Origin: Sphingomonadaceae bacterium
GTDB taxonomy: Bacteria; Pseudomonadota; Alphaproteobacteria; Sphingomonadales; Sphingomonadaceae
Reading direction: 5' to 3'
Assembly: GCA_947473355.1 (NCBI GenBank)
Contig: CANJCQ010000025.1
Coordinates: forward strand, 1-47,632
Length of the DNA stretch: 47,632 nucleotides
Both the position numbers and the translations under genes were made by a program. Below the pieces are notes generated by a model. The model was not told the DNA's origin. It saw nothing but the letters and a program-made list of their open reading frames with translations, and did no database searches. Below, piece by piece: positions 1-8,203 of this stretch (position 1 is its first letter; every line of letters begins with the position of its first letter).

Positions 1-69
1 ATGCGATCGCGGGAAAAATGGCTTGATCCGGCGCATCTGCACCTCGCTCAGCATAAACAGATCGTCCAC
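1..69 (-). CDS. IS5-family transposase, N-terminal fragment
   Basis: Only the first 23 codons are present. They read M-D-D-L-F-M-L-S-E-V-Q-M-R-R-I-K-P-F-F-P followed by R-S-H, the usual opening of IS427-group IS5 transposases (insertion-sequence domain of unknown function 4096 type, followed by a DDE domain). The start is GTG at 69, supported by an AGGAGG Shine-Dalgarno 8 nt upstream. The gene runs off the left edge, so intactness and the DDE residues cannot be seen. It marks the boundary of the accessory cluster to its right. Confidence 0.6.
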   Translation of the reverse strand, partial: MDDLFMLSEVQMRRIKPFFPRSH

Positions 70-146
70 AAGCAGCACCTCCTGGTGCCACCATTGAATC
101 AACCCTCAGCCCATCATGCAAGCAATTTAACAGGTCCTGACCCTAG
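1..146 (-). mobile_element. End of an IS5-family insertion sequence (truncated by window edge)
   Basis: The segment holds the 5' part of a transposase gene read leftwards and, outside it, the likely terminal inverted repeat. Read on the minus strand, the outer end begins near GGGTCAGGACCTG at about 131-143, next to CTAG at 143-146, which fits the CTAG/TNA-type target duplications known for the IS427 group of IS5. The rest of the element lies outside the window, so its other end, length and activity cannot be judged. Confidence 0.6.
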
Positions 147-217
147 GCCACTGGCGTGAACAGCAATTCGCCATTAGGCTTTGGACCAAGTCAAATGACG
201 CGCGAGAGGATCACCCG

Positions 218-1546
218 ATGCCGCAATTCATCGGCAGGCATACGATATTTCATGGCTTCGGCCGCGTAGCCAATGAGACACCTTCGGGACACCAGGCGTT
301 CACCTGGTGGGGCTCGGACCGCTTCCGCCTGCCCGAAGGTACGCGGGAGACCAATGTCCGCCTGCAAGCCGAAGACGGCGCGCACTCCAGCGGCATCCTC
401 TATCGGCGCGGCGGCGAGACCACCGCCGTGGTGTTCAACCACCCGCGCGCCGATTTCTCGAGCCATTACCTCACCCCCTTCCTCGTCGAGGCGGGCTACG
501 GCGTCTATGGCGGGCAGACGCGCTATCTCGGCAATGACGTCAACTGCGAGCACGAATGCTTGCTGGCCGACCTTGCAGCGCAGTTGCGCTATCTGCGCGC
601 CGAGGGCTTCGAAAAGGTGGTGCTGTGCGGCAACAGCGGCGGCGGGCCGCTTTCGACATTCTATATGGCCTCGGCCAATACGCCAGTGGGCCAGCGGCTG
701 AAGCTGACCGCTGCGGGTAATCCCTATGATCTGAACGAGCTCGACCTGCCGCAGGCCGATGGCCTGATCAATCTGGCAGGGGCGCTCAGCGAAGGCGCGC
801 TGGGCATGGCCAATCTTGACCCTTCGGTGACTGACGAGGAGGATCCGCTGTCGTGCGATCCCGCGCTCGATATGTTCAACCCCGCCAACGGTTATCGCAA
901 GCCGCCCGAGGTTTCGAAGTATTCGGAAGAGTTTCTCACCCGCTATCGCGCCGCGCAGGTCGCTCGCTGCGAGCGGATTGATGCCCGGGCGCGGGCCGAG
1001 GTGGAGCGCAAGCGCGCCCATCGCGCCAAGATGGCCGAGCCGGGCTTCGCCGCTTTGCCGCTGGATCAGCAGAACGGGATTCTGCGTCAGGCCGTCGCCA
1101 GCCAGACCCTCGTCGTCTATCGCACCATGGCCGATCCGGCGCTGACCGACCTTTCGATCCATCCCAACAAGCGCGGCATCATCGGCCTGATGCAGCCCGA
1201 TCCGCAGAGCGCCAACTGGTCGATCCCCGGCTTCGTGCAGATGATGACAGCGGAAGGCTGGCTGTCGACCTGGTCGGGGCTGTCAACGCAAGTCGATATG
1301 CACAGGGATGCGAAGAAGGTGACCCAGCCGGTGCTGTCGATCTCGTTCGACGCGGATGTGACGATCCTGCCCTTCGTCGGCACGGGACTTTATGAAAATG
1401 CCGCGAGCAGCGACAAGACATACGTTGAGATCGAAGGCGATCACTTCGCCTTTCGCGAAGAGGAACCGCGCGATGGCGGGATACCCGATGTCGCCAAGGC
1501 GATTGTCGATTGGCTGAAGCCGCGCTTTGCGGCGGCTGGGGAGTAA
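218..1546 (+). CDS. Alpha/beta hydrolase family protein
   Basis: A 442-residue predicted soluble alpha/beta hydrolase. The nucleophile elbow is G-N-S-G-G at 138-142, giving Ser140; a C-terminal Asp in the F-D-A-D segment and His in E-G-D-H-F are plausible triad partners. A charged, helical insertion (about residues 235-285) sits where this fold usually carries its cap. The ATG is preceded by GAGAGGA at a good distance. It lies 4 nt before an SDR gene and is probably co-transcribed with it, which suggests a shared catabolic pathway (ester or ring-cleavage product hydrolysis), but the substrate is unknown. No signal peptide is apparent, so it should be cytoplasmic. The fold is clear; the function is not. 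Confidence 0.75.
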   Translation: MPQFIGRHTIFHGFGRVANETPSGHQAFTWWGSDRFRLPEGTRETNVRLQAEDGAHSSGILYRRGGETTAVVFNHPRADFSSHYLTPFLVEAGYGVYGGQTRYLGNDVNCEHECLLADLAAQLRYLRAEGFEKVVLCGNSGGGPLSTFYMASANTPVGQRLKLTAAGNPYDLNELDLPQADGLINLAGALSEGALGMANLDPSVTDEEDPLSCDPALDMFNPANGYRKPPEVSKYSEEFLTRYRAAQVARCERIDARARAEVERKRAHRAKMAEPGFAALPLDQQNGILRQAVASQTLVVYRTMADPALTDLSIHPNKRGIIGLMQPDPQSANWSIPGFVQMMTAEGWLSTWSGLSTQVDMHRDAKKVTQPVLSISFDADVTILPFVGTGLYENAASSDKTYVEIEGDHFAFREEEPRDGGIPDVAKAIVDWLKPRFAAAGE

Positions 1547-1550
1547 GAAC

Positions 1551-2273
1551 ATGGGATTGCAGGGCGCGAAGATACTGGTGGTTGGCGGCGGGTCGGGAAT
1601 CGGCTTTTCCGTGGCGAAGACCGCTTTGGGCGAGGGGGCCGAAGTCACCATTGCCTCGACCAATGCTGACAAACTGGCCGACGCATCCGCGCGGCTCGGC
1701 GGCGTGGCCACTGCCGTTCTTGACATCACTGACGAGACAGCGGTTGCGGCCTTTTTCGCCGGGTCCGGCATCTACGATCACATCGTCTCGACGGCAGGCG
1801 ACTGGGGCGAGGGTGGGCGCGGGCCTGTCGCTGAACTCGACATGAAAAAGGCCGAAGACCTGTTCCGCGTCCGCCTGTGGGGCTCGGCCATCCTCGCCAA
1901 GCACGGCGCAGCGCGGTTGAATGCGGGCGGCTCGCTCACGTTCACTGGCGGGATGAGCGCGTGGCGCCCCGCCAAGGGCTCGGTGATGGCTACGGCCATG
2001 GCCGGCAGCCTCGCGCATCTGACGCTGGGCCTCGCCAAGGAGCTGGCGCCGCTGCGGGTCAATGCGGTGTTCCCGGGCGGCGTGGCGACCGAGGTTTACG
2101 AGGTGCTGTCGGATTCAACCAAGGCAGCATGGCAGGCGCGCTTCGCCAGCTTCCCCCTGCCGCGCATCGGCGAGCCCGATGAAGTGGCCGAGGCTTTTCT
2201 CTACCTGATGAAGGCGGGCTATACGACCGGCCAGATATTGCAGGTCGATGGCGGGTCGATGCTGGCGGGGTAG
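1551..2273 (+). CDS. SDR-family protein lacking the YxxxK catalytic pair
   Basis: A 240-residue Rossmann-fold protein. The nucleotide-binding G-G-G-S-G-I-G is at residues 12-18, S-T-A-G at 80-83 takes the place of the usual N-N-A-G, and V-D-G-G is near the C-terminus (232-235). Aligning the conserved L-T-x-G-L-A-x-E-L helix (157-165) places Ala147 and Ala151 where the catalytic Tyr and Lys of classical SDRs stand, so both are missing. Known atypical SDR subgroups (for example Lin1944-like) bind nucleotide but lack the active-site residues. The ATG at 1551 follows GGGGAG; an in-frame upstream extension would overlap the hydrolase and is unlikely. It is probably co-transcribed with the hydrolase and ends 4 nt from the convergent TfoX-like gene. 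Confidence 0.8.
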   Translation: MGLQGAKILVVGGGSGIGFSVAKTALGEGAEVTIASTNADKLADASARLGGVATAVLDITDETAVAAFFAGSGIYDHIVSTAGDWGEGGRGPVAELDMKKAEDLFRVRLWGSAILAKHGAARLNAGGSLTFTGGMSAWRPAKGSVMATAMAGSLAHLTLGLAKELAPLRVNAVFPGGVATEVYEVLSDSTKAAWQARFASFPLPRIGEPDEVAEAFLYLMKAGYTTGQILQVDGGSMLAG

Positions 2274-2277
2274 TTCG

Positions 2278-2610
2278 CTAGGGTTTCTTCGACTTTTTCG
2301 GCTTGGGCATCGGCAGCGCATCAGCTGTCGCCCGCACCAACCCGCACAGCCAGTCCGCATCGTCCCACAGCTCGGCGTCGATCAGCATGCTGGGCTTTGC
2401 GCCGCGATAGGGCGGTGCGTCAGGCGCGTCCTTGGCCAGCTCGCGCCCCGCCGCAGTCGGCTTGATGAACAGCTGGTCGTCGCAGACCAGACCGACGGTC
2501 TTGCCGTCCAGCCACACGCCATATTCACCAAACATCTTGCGGATCGAGAGGCCGTCGAGGCGCGAAAGCTGGTCAGCCAGGTAAGCGACAGTCTGATCCT
2601 GAGTTGGCAT
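2278..2610 (-). CDS. TfoX N-terminal domain protein
   Basis: A 110-residue protein consisting of one TfoX/Sxy N-terminal domain, with the typical run S-I-R-K-M-F-G-E-Y-G-V-W near residues 22-33 and L-F-I-K at 47-50. The tail is lysine/proline rich (last ten residues). Full-length TfoX/Sxy proteins are competence regulators, but stand-alone N-domain proteins are common in alphaproteobacteria and have no assigned role. Its ATG shares one base with the upstream oxidoreductase stop (TAATG), a sign of translational coupling. Identification of the domain is firm; the role is not known. Confidence 0.8.
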   Translation of the reverse strand: MPTQDQTVAYLADQLSRLDGLSIRKMFGEYGVWLDGKTVGLVCDDQLFIKPTAAGRELAKDAPDAPPYRGAKPSMLIDAELWDDADWLCGLVRATADALPMPKPKKSKKP

Positions 2611-3692
2611 TACAACTCCACCACATTCCCCCCATCCGCCGCCGAGGCGCGGAAGGCGTCGATGATTTCCATTGCAGCCACCCCATCGGCAAAGGTCGCG
2701 GGCACCACCGGGCTTGGCGATGCCTCGCTGAGGATGGCGGCGCGGAAGGCGCGGCACAGAATGATGTAGGGTGCAAGTTCCATGCCAACGAGCATCTTCC
2801 AGCGCTCTTCCTGATGGCGCGGGTCGCTGCCGCCGACCGGCTGTGGCTTGGGCAGGGCGAGGTCGGCGGGGATTTCGTAGTCGCGGGTGCCGTTCTTGTC
2901 GGCGATCTTGATGCCCGCACCCTCGGTCCAGATCGAGCCGTGGCTGCCAGATACATGGGCGAGGTCCATCATCGGGCCATAGACCCCGGCGCAATACTGG
3001 ATCACGCCTTCCACGCCGCCCGTCATGGCAAAGCGGCCGGTGAAGGTGTCGTCAACCGGGCCGCGCGTCAGCGTGACGGCTGACAGCGAAGCGCTGACCG
3101 AAGTCATTTCGCCAAGCCAGGTGCGCAACTGATCGGCCAGATGCGGCATCGAGGCCCCAAGCCAGCCGCCGCCTTCCGCCGGATCGAACCACCATGCGGG
3201 CATCGAATTCTCCCACTGCGGGATATGTGGCAGCAGTTGCACCATGGAGACCGCGCGCGGCTCCCCGATCAGCCCTTCGGCAATCGCCCGGCCGACGGCG
3301 GCGCGCTGGGGGATGTAGCGGAATTCGTGGCCCAGCATGTGGACCTTGCCTGCTGCCGTGGCCGCCGCCAGCATGGATCGCGCCTCAGCGGCATCGCGCG
3401 CGAAGGGCTTCTCGCACAGCACATGGCAGCCGCGCGACAGCGCCTGCATGGTCAGCGCCGAGTGGCTGTGCGGCGGGGTCGAAATGGCAACGGCTGCCGC
3501 TTGCGTCGTCTGGATCGCCTCGCCAAGATCGGTGAAGGCGCCGAAGACGCCATTTGCCCTGGCCCGCTCTTCCGTGCGCCTCTGGTCGGTACCGACCAGT
3601 CCCGCCACGTCGAATCCCGCCTCGCGCAGTGCCGGGATCTGGATGCGGCAACCAAAGCCTGTGCCGACGACCAGCACTTTCAAATTGGCCAT
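2610..3692 (-). CDS. Gfo/Idh/MocA-family oxidoreductase
   Basis: A 360-residue NAD(P)-dependent oxidoreductase. The Rossmann motif G-T-G-F-G-C-R is near residues 10-16 and the family signature C-E-K-P-F-A is near 94-99; the C-terminal alpha/beta domain follows. Such enzymes act on sugars, inositols, biliverdin or aromatic diols; the substrate here cannot be read from sequence. The ATG at 3692 was chosen because AGGGA lies just upstream and the Rossmann strand begins four residues later; a longer reading frame would add 41 residues with no family likeness. It forms a coupled pair with the TfoX-like gene and is divergent from the SnoaL-like gene across about 100 nt. Confidence 0.85.
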   Translation of the reverse strand: MANLKVLVVGTGFGCRIQIPALREAGFDVAGLVGTDQRRTEERARANGVFGAFTDLGEAIQTTQAAAVAISTPPHSHSALTMQALSRGCHVLCEKPFARDAAEARSMLAAATAAGKVHMLGHEFRYIPQRAAVGRAIAEGLIGEPRAVSMVQLLPHIPQWENSMPAWWFDPAEGGGWLGASMPHLADQLRTWLGEMTSVSASLSAVTLTRGPVDDTFTGRFAMTGGVEGVIQYCAGVYGPMMDLAHVSGSHGSIWTEGAGIKIADKNGTRDYEIPADLALPKPQPVGGSDPRHQEERWKMLVGMELAPYIILCRAFRAAILSEASPSPVVPATFADGVAAMEIIDAFRASAADGGNVVEL

Positions 3693-3795
3693 GTCCCTGC
3701 TCCTCATTTTGTTTTTTGCTGAGGCAACATTATCAGGGCATTCCGCTATGTCACCCACAGAGGTTGGATTGCGGGAAATTGAGGAGGGAGAGCCC

Positions 3796-4326
3796 ATGCA
3801 GGATTTCGTCGCCACCGAATGCGCGATACGTCAGCTCCACGCGCGCTATGCCGATGCGGTGTGGCGCAAGGATGCCAATAGCTTTGGCGTGCTGTTTGCC
3901 GATGACGCCGAATGGCGGGTCGGCGGCCAGACCATGCGCGGGCGCGCGGCAATCGAGGCGTTCATCGCAGGCATTTTCCCGCTCTATCGGCGCATCCTGA
4001 TGACCTTCCGCACGCCAATCGTCGATCTCATGCCCGACGGCACGGTAGTCGCGCGCACTTATGTCACCGAGCATTCGCTGTTCACCGACGGCACGCCCTT
4101 TGCGCCCATCGGCATCTATTTCGACCGCTTCAAGCTGGTCGAGGGGCGCTGGCTGTTTGCATGGCGGATGTTCCAGACCCACTACATTGGCGAGCCGGAC
4201 CTCAAGGGCGAATGGTTTGATATGCCCGAATACGGAGCCCCGCCGGGCATGCCGCCGCTGGACGAGGTTACGTTCGATCGCTCGGGGACGGGGGCCAAGG
4301 CGATGAATGCGGGGAAAGCGAGCTGA
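3796..4326 (+). CDS. SnoaL-like / NTF2-like family protein
   Basis: A 176-residue protein of the NTF2-like cone fold (SnoaL_4 type). Features include an N-terminal helix ending H-A-R-Y-A-D-A-V, then D-D-A-E-W and G-R-A-A-I-E-A-F-I, followed by the beta-rich core (V-A-R-T-Y-V near 87-92; W-L-F-A-W-R-M near 118-124). Members include dehydratases, isomerases and ring-hydroxylating dioxygenase beta-like subunits. The ATG is preceded by a strong GGAGGGAG. Earlier in-frame ATGs lack such a site. With the hydrolase, SDR and Gfo/Idh genes it suggests a small catabolic group for a cyclic or aromatic compound, which is an inference from context only. Confidence 0.75.
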   Translation: MQDFVATECAIRQLHARYADAVWRKDANSFGVLFADDAEWRVGGQTMRGRAAIEAFIAGIFPLYRRILMTFRTPIVDLMPDGTVVARTYVTEHSLFTDGTPFAPIGIYFDRFKLVEGRWLFAWRMFQTHYIGEPDLKGEWFDMPEYGAPPGMPPLDEVTFDRSGTGAKAMNAGKAS

Positions 4327-4330
4327 GCTT

Positions 4331-4509
4331 ATCTTCCCCCTTGATGGGGGAAGGGTACGCAGGCTTGGTGACTTGTCGCCTAGCCGCAGTTGGATGGGGG
4401 TGTGCTCGCGGCTAAGGCTGAGCCGTGCGGCAGAGTCACCCCTATCCAACTTCGCCTAATTCGCTTCGCTCATAAGTCTCCGTATCCTTCCCCCATCGAG
4501 GGGGAAGGG
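4331..4509 (+). repeat. Pair of ~73-bp inverted repeat arms, empty form
   Basis: Left arm 4331-4403 and right arm about 4437-4509 are inverted relative to each other, separated by 33 nt. Each arm begins with a palindrome of the form CTTCCCCC-TYGA-GGGGGAAG and ends with GTTGGATGGGGGTG or a close variant; the middle differs (a G-T-C-G-C-C-T-A-G core on the left, a GAGCGAAGCGA core on the right). The same two arm types, in the same orientation, bracket the DUF559 gene at 34.4-34.9 kb. Here there is no gene between them. In RNA the whole unit could fold into a long hairpin between the SnoaL-like gene and the rpsD terminator. Confidence 0.85.
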
Positions 4510-4527
4510 GGAGTGAACCCCATAACG

Positions 4528-4554
4528 AAAAGGGCGGCCCTTTCGGCCCGCCCC
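4528..4554 (-). terminator. Rho-independent terminator of rpsD
   Basis: On the minus strand a GC-rich stem GGGCGG...CCGCCC with a CGAAAG-type loop is followed directly by TTTTCGTT. It lies 26 nt past the rpsD stop codon. Confidence 0.8.
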
Positions 4555-4580
4555 ATCGTTTTCCAGCAATCGCTGAACAA

Positions 4581-5195
4581 TCAGCGCGAATAGAATTCGA
4601 CGACCAGATTGGGCTCCATCCGCACCGGATAGGGCACTTCGTCGAGCGTCGGAACGCGCACGAAAGTGATCTTGTCGGTGCCATCGGGCGCGACATAGTC
4701 AGGCACTTCGCGCTCGGCGAGGCCCTGTGCTTCGGCGATCAAAGCCATTTCCTTGGCCTTGTTGCCCAGGCTGATGATGTCGCCCGGGAAAACGCGGCGG
4801 CTGGCGATGTTGCACTTCACGCCATTGACGCGGATGTGGCCGTGCGAAACGATCTGGCGGGCCGAGAAGATGGTCGGCGCGAACTTGGCACGATAGACCA
4901 CCATGTCCAGCCGCTGCTCGAGCAGGCCGATCAGGTTCTGGCCGGTATCGCCCTTCATCTGGGCGGCTTCCTGGTAGGTGCGCTTGAACTGCTTTTCGGT
5001 GACTTCGCCGTAATAGCCCTTGAGCTTCTGCTTGGCGCGGAGCTGAATGCCGTAGTCGGAAACCTTGCTCTTGCGGCGCTGGCCGTGCTGTCCGGGGCCA
5101 TAGGCGCGGCGGTTGACCGAGCTCTTGGGACGGCCCCAGATATTCTCGCCCATGCGGCGATCAAGTTTATACTTCGATGCATTGCGCTTCGACAT
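4581..5195 (-). CDS. rpsD: 30S ribosomal protein S4
   Basis: A 204-residue S4 protein, the usual length. It is a primary 16S rRNA-binding protein that nucleates assembly of the small-subunit body. The start [17 protein letters not shown] is typical of alphaproteobacteria, and the S4 RNA-binding domain is seen in R-L-D-M-V-V-Y-R and the following S-R-x-x-V-x-x-G-x-I-x-V-N-G segment (about 91-125). It ends in the canonical V-E-F-Y-S-R. The ATG at 5195 is confirmed by family alignment; the upstream in-frame extension is not S4. It is monocistronic here with its own terminator and is not in a ribosomal protein operon. Confidence 0.97.
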   Translation of the reverse strand: MSKRNASKYKLDRRMGENIWGRPKSSVNRRAYGPGQHGQRRKSKVSDYGIQLRAKQKLKGYYGEVTEKQFKRTYQEAAQMKGDTGQNLIGLLEQRLDMVVYRAKFAPTIFSARQIVSHGHIRVNGVKCNIASRRVFPGDIISLGNKAKEMALIAEAQGLAEREVPDYVAPDGTDKITFVRVPTLDEVPYPVRMEPNLVVEFYSR

Positions 5196-5320
5196 GCGCG
5201 AAAACCCTTCAATCAGCGTGCCGGGACAAGGTGTCCTGACTTCAAGTCCGGAACCGCACCACCATGCCTGTTGCATGATGCGACCGCTGCTTCACCGGAG
5301 TGCAGGGTCAATTGCGAAGG

Positions 5321-5343
5321 CGCGCCCTTGGCGGGAGGGCGCG
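5321..5343 (-). terminator. Stem-loop after the GIY-YIG/TrmJ gene
   Basis: Perfect 8-bp arms CGCGCCCT / AGGGCGCG around a 7-nt loop, starting 6 nt after the stop codon of the fusion gene. There is no U-run on the minus strand, so it may be a weak terminator, a 3'-end stabiliser or a leader structure of rpsD. Confidence 0.4.
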
Positions 5344-5349
5344 GCAAAG

Positions 5350-6414
5350 TCAAGCTTCATCGGGTTCAGACTCGTCGGGCTTGCGCCGCAAGGCCGAAAG
5401 CACCCCGCGCAGGGTGCGGATCTCAAGGTGGTTCCAGCCCGGCTTGGTTAGCACAGTGCGCAAGGTCAGCCGGGTGGCACTGGCGCGGGCATTGGGGAAA
5501 TAATAGCCGCGCGGCTCCAGCAGGGCATCGAGCTGCGCGATCATGCCTTCCAGCTCTGCCTGCGGGGCAGGGGGGAGCAGTTCTTCCGCCGTGGGCTGGG
5601 CCAGGCCGACATGCTTCGACCACTCATAGGCGCACAGGATCACGGCCTGCGCGAGGTTGAGCGAGGCGAACTCCGGGTTGATTGGCACGGTGATGATCGC
5701 GCGGGCGAGGGCCACGTCCTCGGATTCGAGGCCAGAGCGCTCCGGCCCGAACACCAGCGCCGAGCGGCCCGGTTCACGGTGAATTGCCAGCGCGGCCTGC
5801 TCGGGCGTCAGCACTGGCTTGGTCACCCCTCGCTTGCGCACGGTGGTGGCATAGACATGCGCGCAATCGGCCACTGCTTCGGCCAGCGTGTCAAACACTT
5901 GCGCATGCTGCAGCACCATATTGGCACCCGCCGCGGCAGGGCCCGCGGAGGGATTGGGCCAGCCATCGCGAGGGGCGACGAGGCGGATCTCGGTGAGCCC
6001 GAAATTGAGCATGGCGCGGGCCGCCTTGCCGATATTCTCGCCCAGCTGGGGCCGCACGAGCACCACGACCGGCTGGCTTTCGCGCGGCACCGGGAGGCCC
6101 GCCACCGCGTCCGTCTTGCCTTCCATCCGCGACACCGGCGCGCTTGTGGCCAATTGCGCCGCCAGCCCCGCGTCGCCAACAATCAGCGCTTCGCGCTTGG
6201 CGCGCGACCAGCCCTTGAGGCGACGCTCGGCGGCAAAAGCGGTGTCGCGGTCAGGGAAGGGCGCGGACCAGGCTAGGTCCACTGGCAGGCGTTTTGCGGT
6301 ATATGCGTCGTGGGTCCCGGCGCGGTGCTGCACCAGATCGCGTTCGAGATCGTCAGTGTGCCCGACGAAGTACGAGTTGTCGGCGCAGCGCAGCATGTAG
6401 GTGAGGAACGGCAA
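5350..6414 (-). CDS. GIY-YIG domain fused to TrmJ-type tRNA 2'-O-methyltransferase
   Basis: A 354-residue two-domain protein. Residues 4-82 resemble the UPF0213-type GIY-YIG domains common in sphingomonads (Y-M-L-R-C, then F-V-G-H-T-D-D-L-E, and later E-R-R-L-K-G-W-S-R-A-K). Residues 112-354 are a SpoU/TrmH-class methyltransferase of the TrmJ group: motif 1 N-I-G-K-A-A-R-A-M-L-N-F-G (127-139), motif 2 F-G-P-E-R-S-G-L-E (222-230) and motif 3 P-I-N-P-E-F-A-S-L-N-L-A-Q-A (244-257). TrmJ methylates the ribose of nucleotide 32 in tRNAs. The second Tyr of the GIY-YIG signature is Phe, and an Arg often found in L-E-R-R is Asp, so nuclease activity is doubtful. The start is TTG, 1 nt after the nrdR stop. 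Met97 is an internal start candidate but lacks a ribosome binding site. Confidence 0.85.
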   Translation of the reverse strand: MPFLTYMLRCADNSYFVGHTDDLERDLVQHRAGTHDAYTAKRLPVDLAWSAPFPDRDTAFAAERRLKGWSRAKREALIVGDAGLAAQLATSAPVSRMEGKTDAVAGLPVPRESQPVVVLVRPQLGENIGKAARAMLNFGLTEIRLVAPRDGWPNPSAGPAAAGANMVLQHAQVFDTLAEAVADCAHVYATTVRKRGVTKPVLTPEQAALAIHREPGRSALVFGPERSGLESEDVALARAIITVPINPEFASLNLAQAVILCAYEWSKHVGLAQPTAEELLPPAPQAELEGMIAQLDALLEPRGYYFPNARASATRLTLRTVLTKPGWNHLEIRTLRGVLSALRRKPDESEPDEA

Positions 6415-6415
6415 C

Positions 6416-6892
6416 CTAGTCTTTCCCCGCGTCCCGCCCGCTCATATCCTGGACAGCGCTGGCAAATTCCTCGAAATCCTTGGCCTCGCCAAAGTCCCGG
6501 TACACCGAAGCAAAGCGGATATAGGCCACCGAATCGAGTTGCCGCAGCCCTTCCATCACCATCTCGCCGATGGCCCGGGTCGAAACCTCGCTTTCGCCCA
6601 AAGTCTCGATCTGGCGCTGGATGCCTGAGACCAACTGGTCGAGCCGTTCCTGCGCGATGCCGCGCTTGCGGCAGGCCAATGCCACCGATTGCTCGATCTT
6701 GGCCCGCTCAAAGGCCTCGCGGCTGTCGTCGGTCTTGACCACGACAATGTCGCGCAGCTGGACGCGCTCAAACGTCGTGAACCGCGCGCCGCAGCTTTCG
6801 CACTCACGGCGGCGGCGGATCGCGGTGTTGTCTTCGGTCGGGCGCGAGTCCTTGACCTGGCTGTCGTCATACGCGCAGAACGGGCAGCGCAA
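6416..6892 (-). CDS. nrdR: Transcriptional repressor NrdR
   Basis: A 158-residue NrdR, which represses ribonucleotide reductase genes in response to bound dATP/ATP. The N-terminal zinc ribbon uses C3-x2-C6 and C31-x2-C34; an ATP-cone domain follows ([12 protein letters not shown] and onward). The start is TTG: the family always opens M-R-C-P-F-C, and this codon encodes that Met only 3 nt after the glyA stop. Third gene of rpiB-glyA-nrdR-trmJ, a common alphaproteobacterial order. Confidence 0.96.
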   Translation of the reverse strand: MRCPFCAYDDSQVKDSRPTEDNTAIRRRRECESCGARFTTFERVQLRDIVVVKTDDSREAFERAKIEQSVALACRKRGIAQERLDQLVSGIQRQIETLGESEVSTRAIGEMVMEGLRQLDSVAYIRFASVYRDFGEAKDFEEFASAVQDMSGRDAGKD

Positions 6893-6895
6893 GGA

Positions 6896-8203
6896 TCAGA
6901 GCCCCTGATAGATCGGGAAGCGGGCGCACAGTTCTTCGACCCGCGCCGCCACAGAAGCTTCGACCTGAGCGTCGCCCTCTTCGCCGTTCTTGCGCAAACC
7001 CTCGACAACTTCGGCGATCAGGCCGCCGATCTGCCGAAATTCTTCCGGCCCGAAGCCGCGGGTGGTGCCTGCGGGCGTTCCCAGCCGAAGGCCTGAAGTC
7101 AGCGTGGCCTTTTCGGTGTCGAAGGGGATGTTGTTCTTGTTGCAAGTGATGCTGGCGCGGTCGAGTGCCTTTTCGGCGTGCTTGCCCTTGGCCTGCTTGG
7201 GGCGAAGATCGACCAGCATCAGGTGGTTGTCCGTCCCGCCCGAAACGATGGCGAGGCCCTGTTCCTGAAGCGAGGAAGCGAGCACCTTGGCATTCTCGAC
7301 CACGGCGCGGGCATAGGCCTTGAATTCGGGCTTCATCGCGTCGGCAAAGCAGACAGCTTTGGCGGCAATCACATGCACCAGCGGGCCGCCCTGAAGGCCG
7401 GGGAAGATTGCCGAGTTGAACTTCTTGGCGAGCGCCTCGTCGTTGCTGAGGATCACGCCCGAACGGGGTCCGCGCAGCGACTTGTGGGTAGTCGTCGTGA
7501 CGACATGGGCGTGCTGGATCGGCGAACTATGCGCGCCGCCAGCCACGAGGCCCGAAATGTGCGACATGTCGACCATCAAGTATGCGCCAATCTCATCGGC
7601 AATGGCGCGGAAGCCAGCCCAATCCCATTCGCGGCTATAGGCGGTGCCTCCCGCGATGATCAGCTTCGGCTTGTTCTCACGGGCAATGCGGGCGACTTCG
7701 TCCATGTCGATGCGGTGATCGTCCTCGCGCACCGTATAGGGCACCGGCTTGAACCACTTGCCGCTCATGTTGACCGGCGAGCCATGCGTCAGATGCCCGC
7801 CCGCGTTGAGATCGAGCCCCATGAACATGTCGCCGGGCTGAAGCAGGGCGAGGAACACCGCCTGATTCATCTGGCTGCCGCTGTTGGGCTGAACATTGGC
7901 GAAATTGCACCCGAACAGCGCCTTGGCGCGATCGATGGCGATGAGTTCGATCTCATCGACATATTCGCAGCCGCCATAATAGCGCTTGCCGGGATAGCCT
8001 TCGGCATATTTGTTGGTGAGGATCGAACCCGTCGCTTCCAGCACCGCGCGGCTGGTGATATTTTCGGACGCAATCAGCTCAATCTTGTCGCGCTGGCGGC
8101 CCAGTTCCTTGGCGATCCAGCCTGCGATCTCTGGGTCCGCCTCGGCGAGGCCTGCAGTGAAGAAGCCTTTAGAAGTGACGGCAGAAAGAGTGTCGGTGCT
8201 CAT
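6896..8203 (-). CDS. glyA: Serine hydroxymethyltransferase
   Basis: A 435-residue PLP enzyme interconverting serine and glycine with transfer of a C1 unit to tetrahydrofolate. The PLP lysine is Lys241 in [23 protein letters not shown] (211-221) contributes the cofactor Asp and His. Full length for the family. Its ATG overlaps the rpiB stop (ATGA), so translation is probably coupled. Confidence 0.97.
   Translation of the reverse strand: MSTDTLSAVTSKGFFTAGLAEADPEIAGWIAKELGRQRDKIELIASENITSRAVLEATGSILTNKYAEGYPGKRYYGGCEYVDEIELIAIDRAKALFGCNFANVQPNSGSQMNQAVFLALLQPGDMFMGLDLNAGGHLTHGSPVNMSGKWFKPVPYTVREDDHRIDMDEVARIARENKPKLIIAGGTAYSREWDWAGFRAIADEIGAYLMVDMSHISGLVAGGAHSSPIQHAHVVTTTTHKSLRGPRSGVILSNDEALAKKFNSAIFPGLQGGPLVHVIAAKAVCFADAMKPEFKAYARAVVENAKVLASSLQEQGLAIVSGGTDNHLMLVDLRPKQAKGKHAEKALDRASITCNKNNIPFDTEKATLTSGLRLGTPAGTTRGFGPEEFRQIGGLIAEVVEGLRKNGEEGDAQVEASVAARVEELCARFPIYQGL

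Noticed and set aside
191..1162. A 323-codon frame opposite the first hydrolase
   Set aside because: The plus-strand gene has a Shine-Dalgarno and a nucleophile elbow; the reverse frame has neither signal nor family likeness.
4390..4593. A 67-codon frame across the repeat pair and rpsD terminator
   Set aside because: It is made of repeat arm sequence and terminator; the same sequence read elsewhere is non-coding.
5225..5275. tRNA-like 3' end (CTTCAAG T-loop and ACCACCA)
   Set aside because: The T-stem has a mismatch, and no acceptor complement, D-arm or anticodon arm is found upstream.
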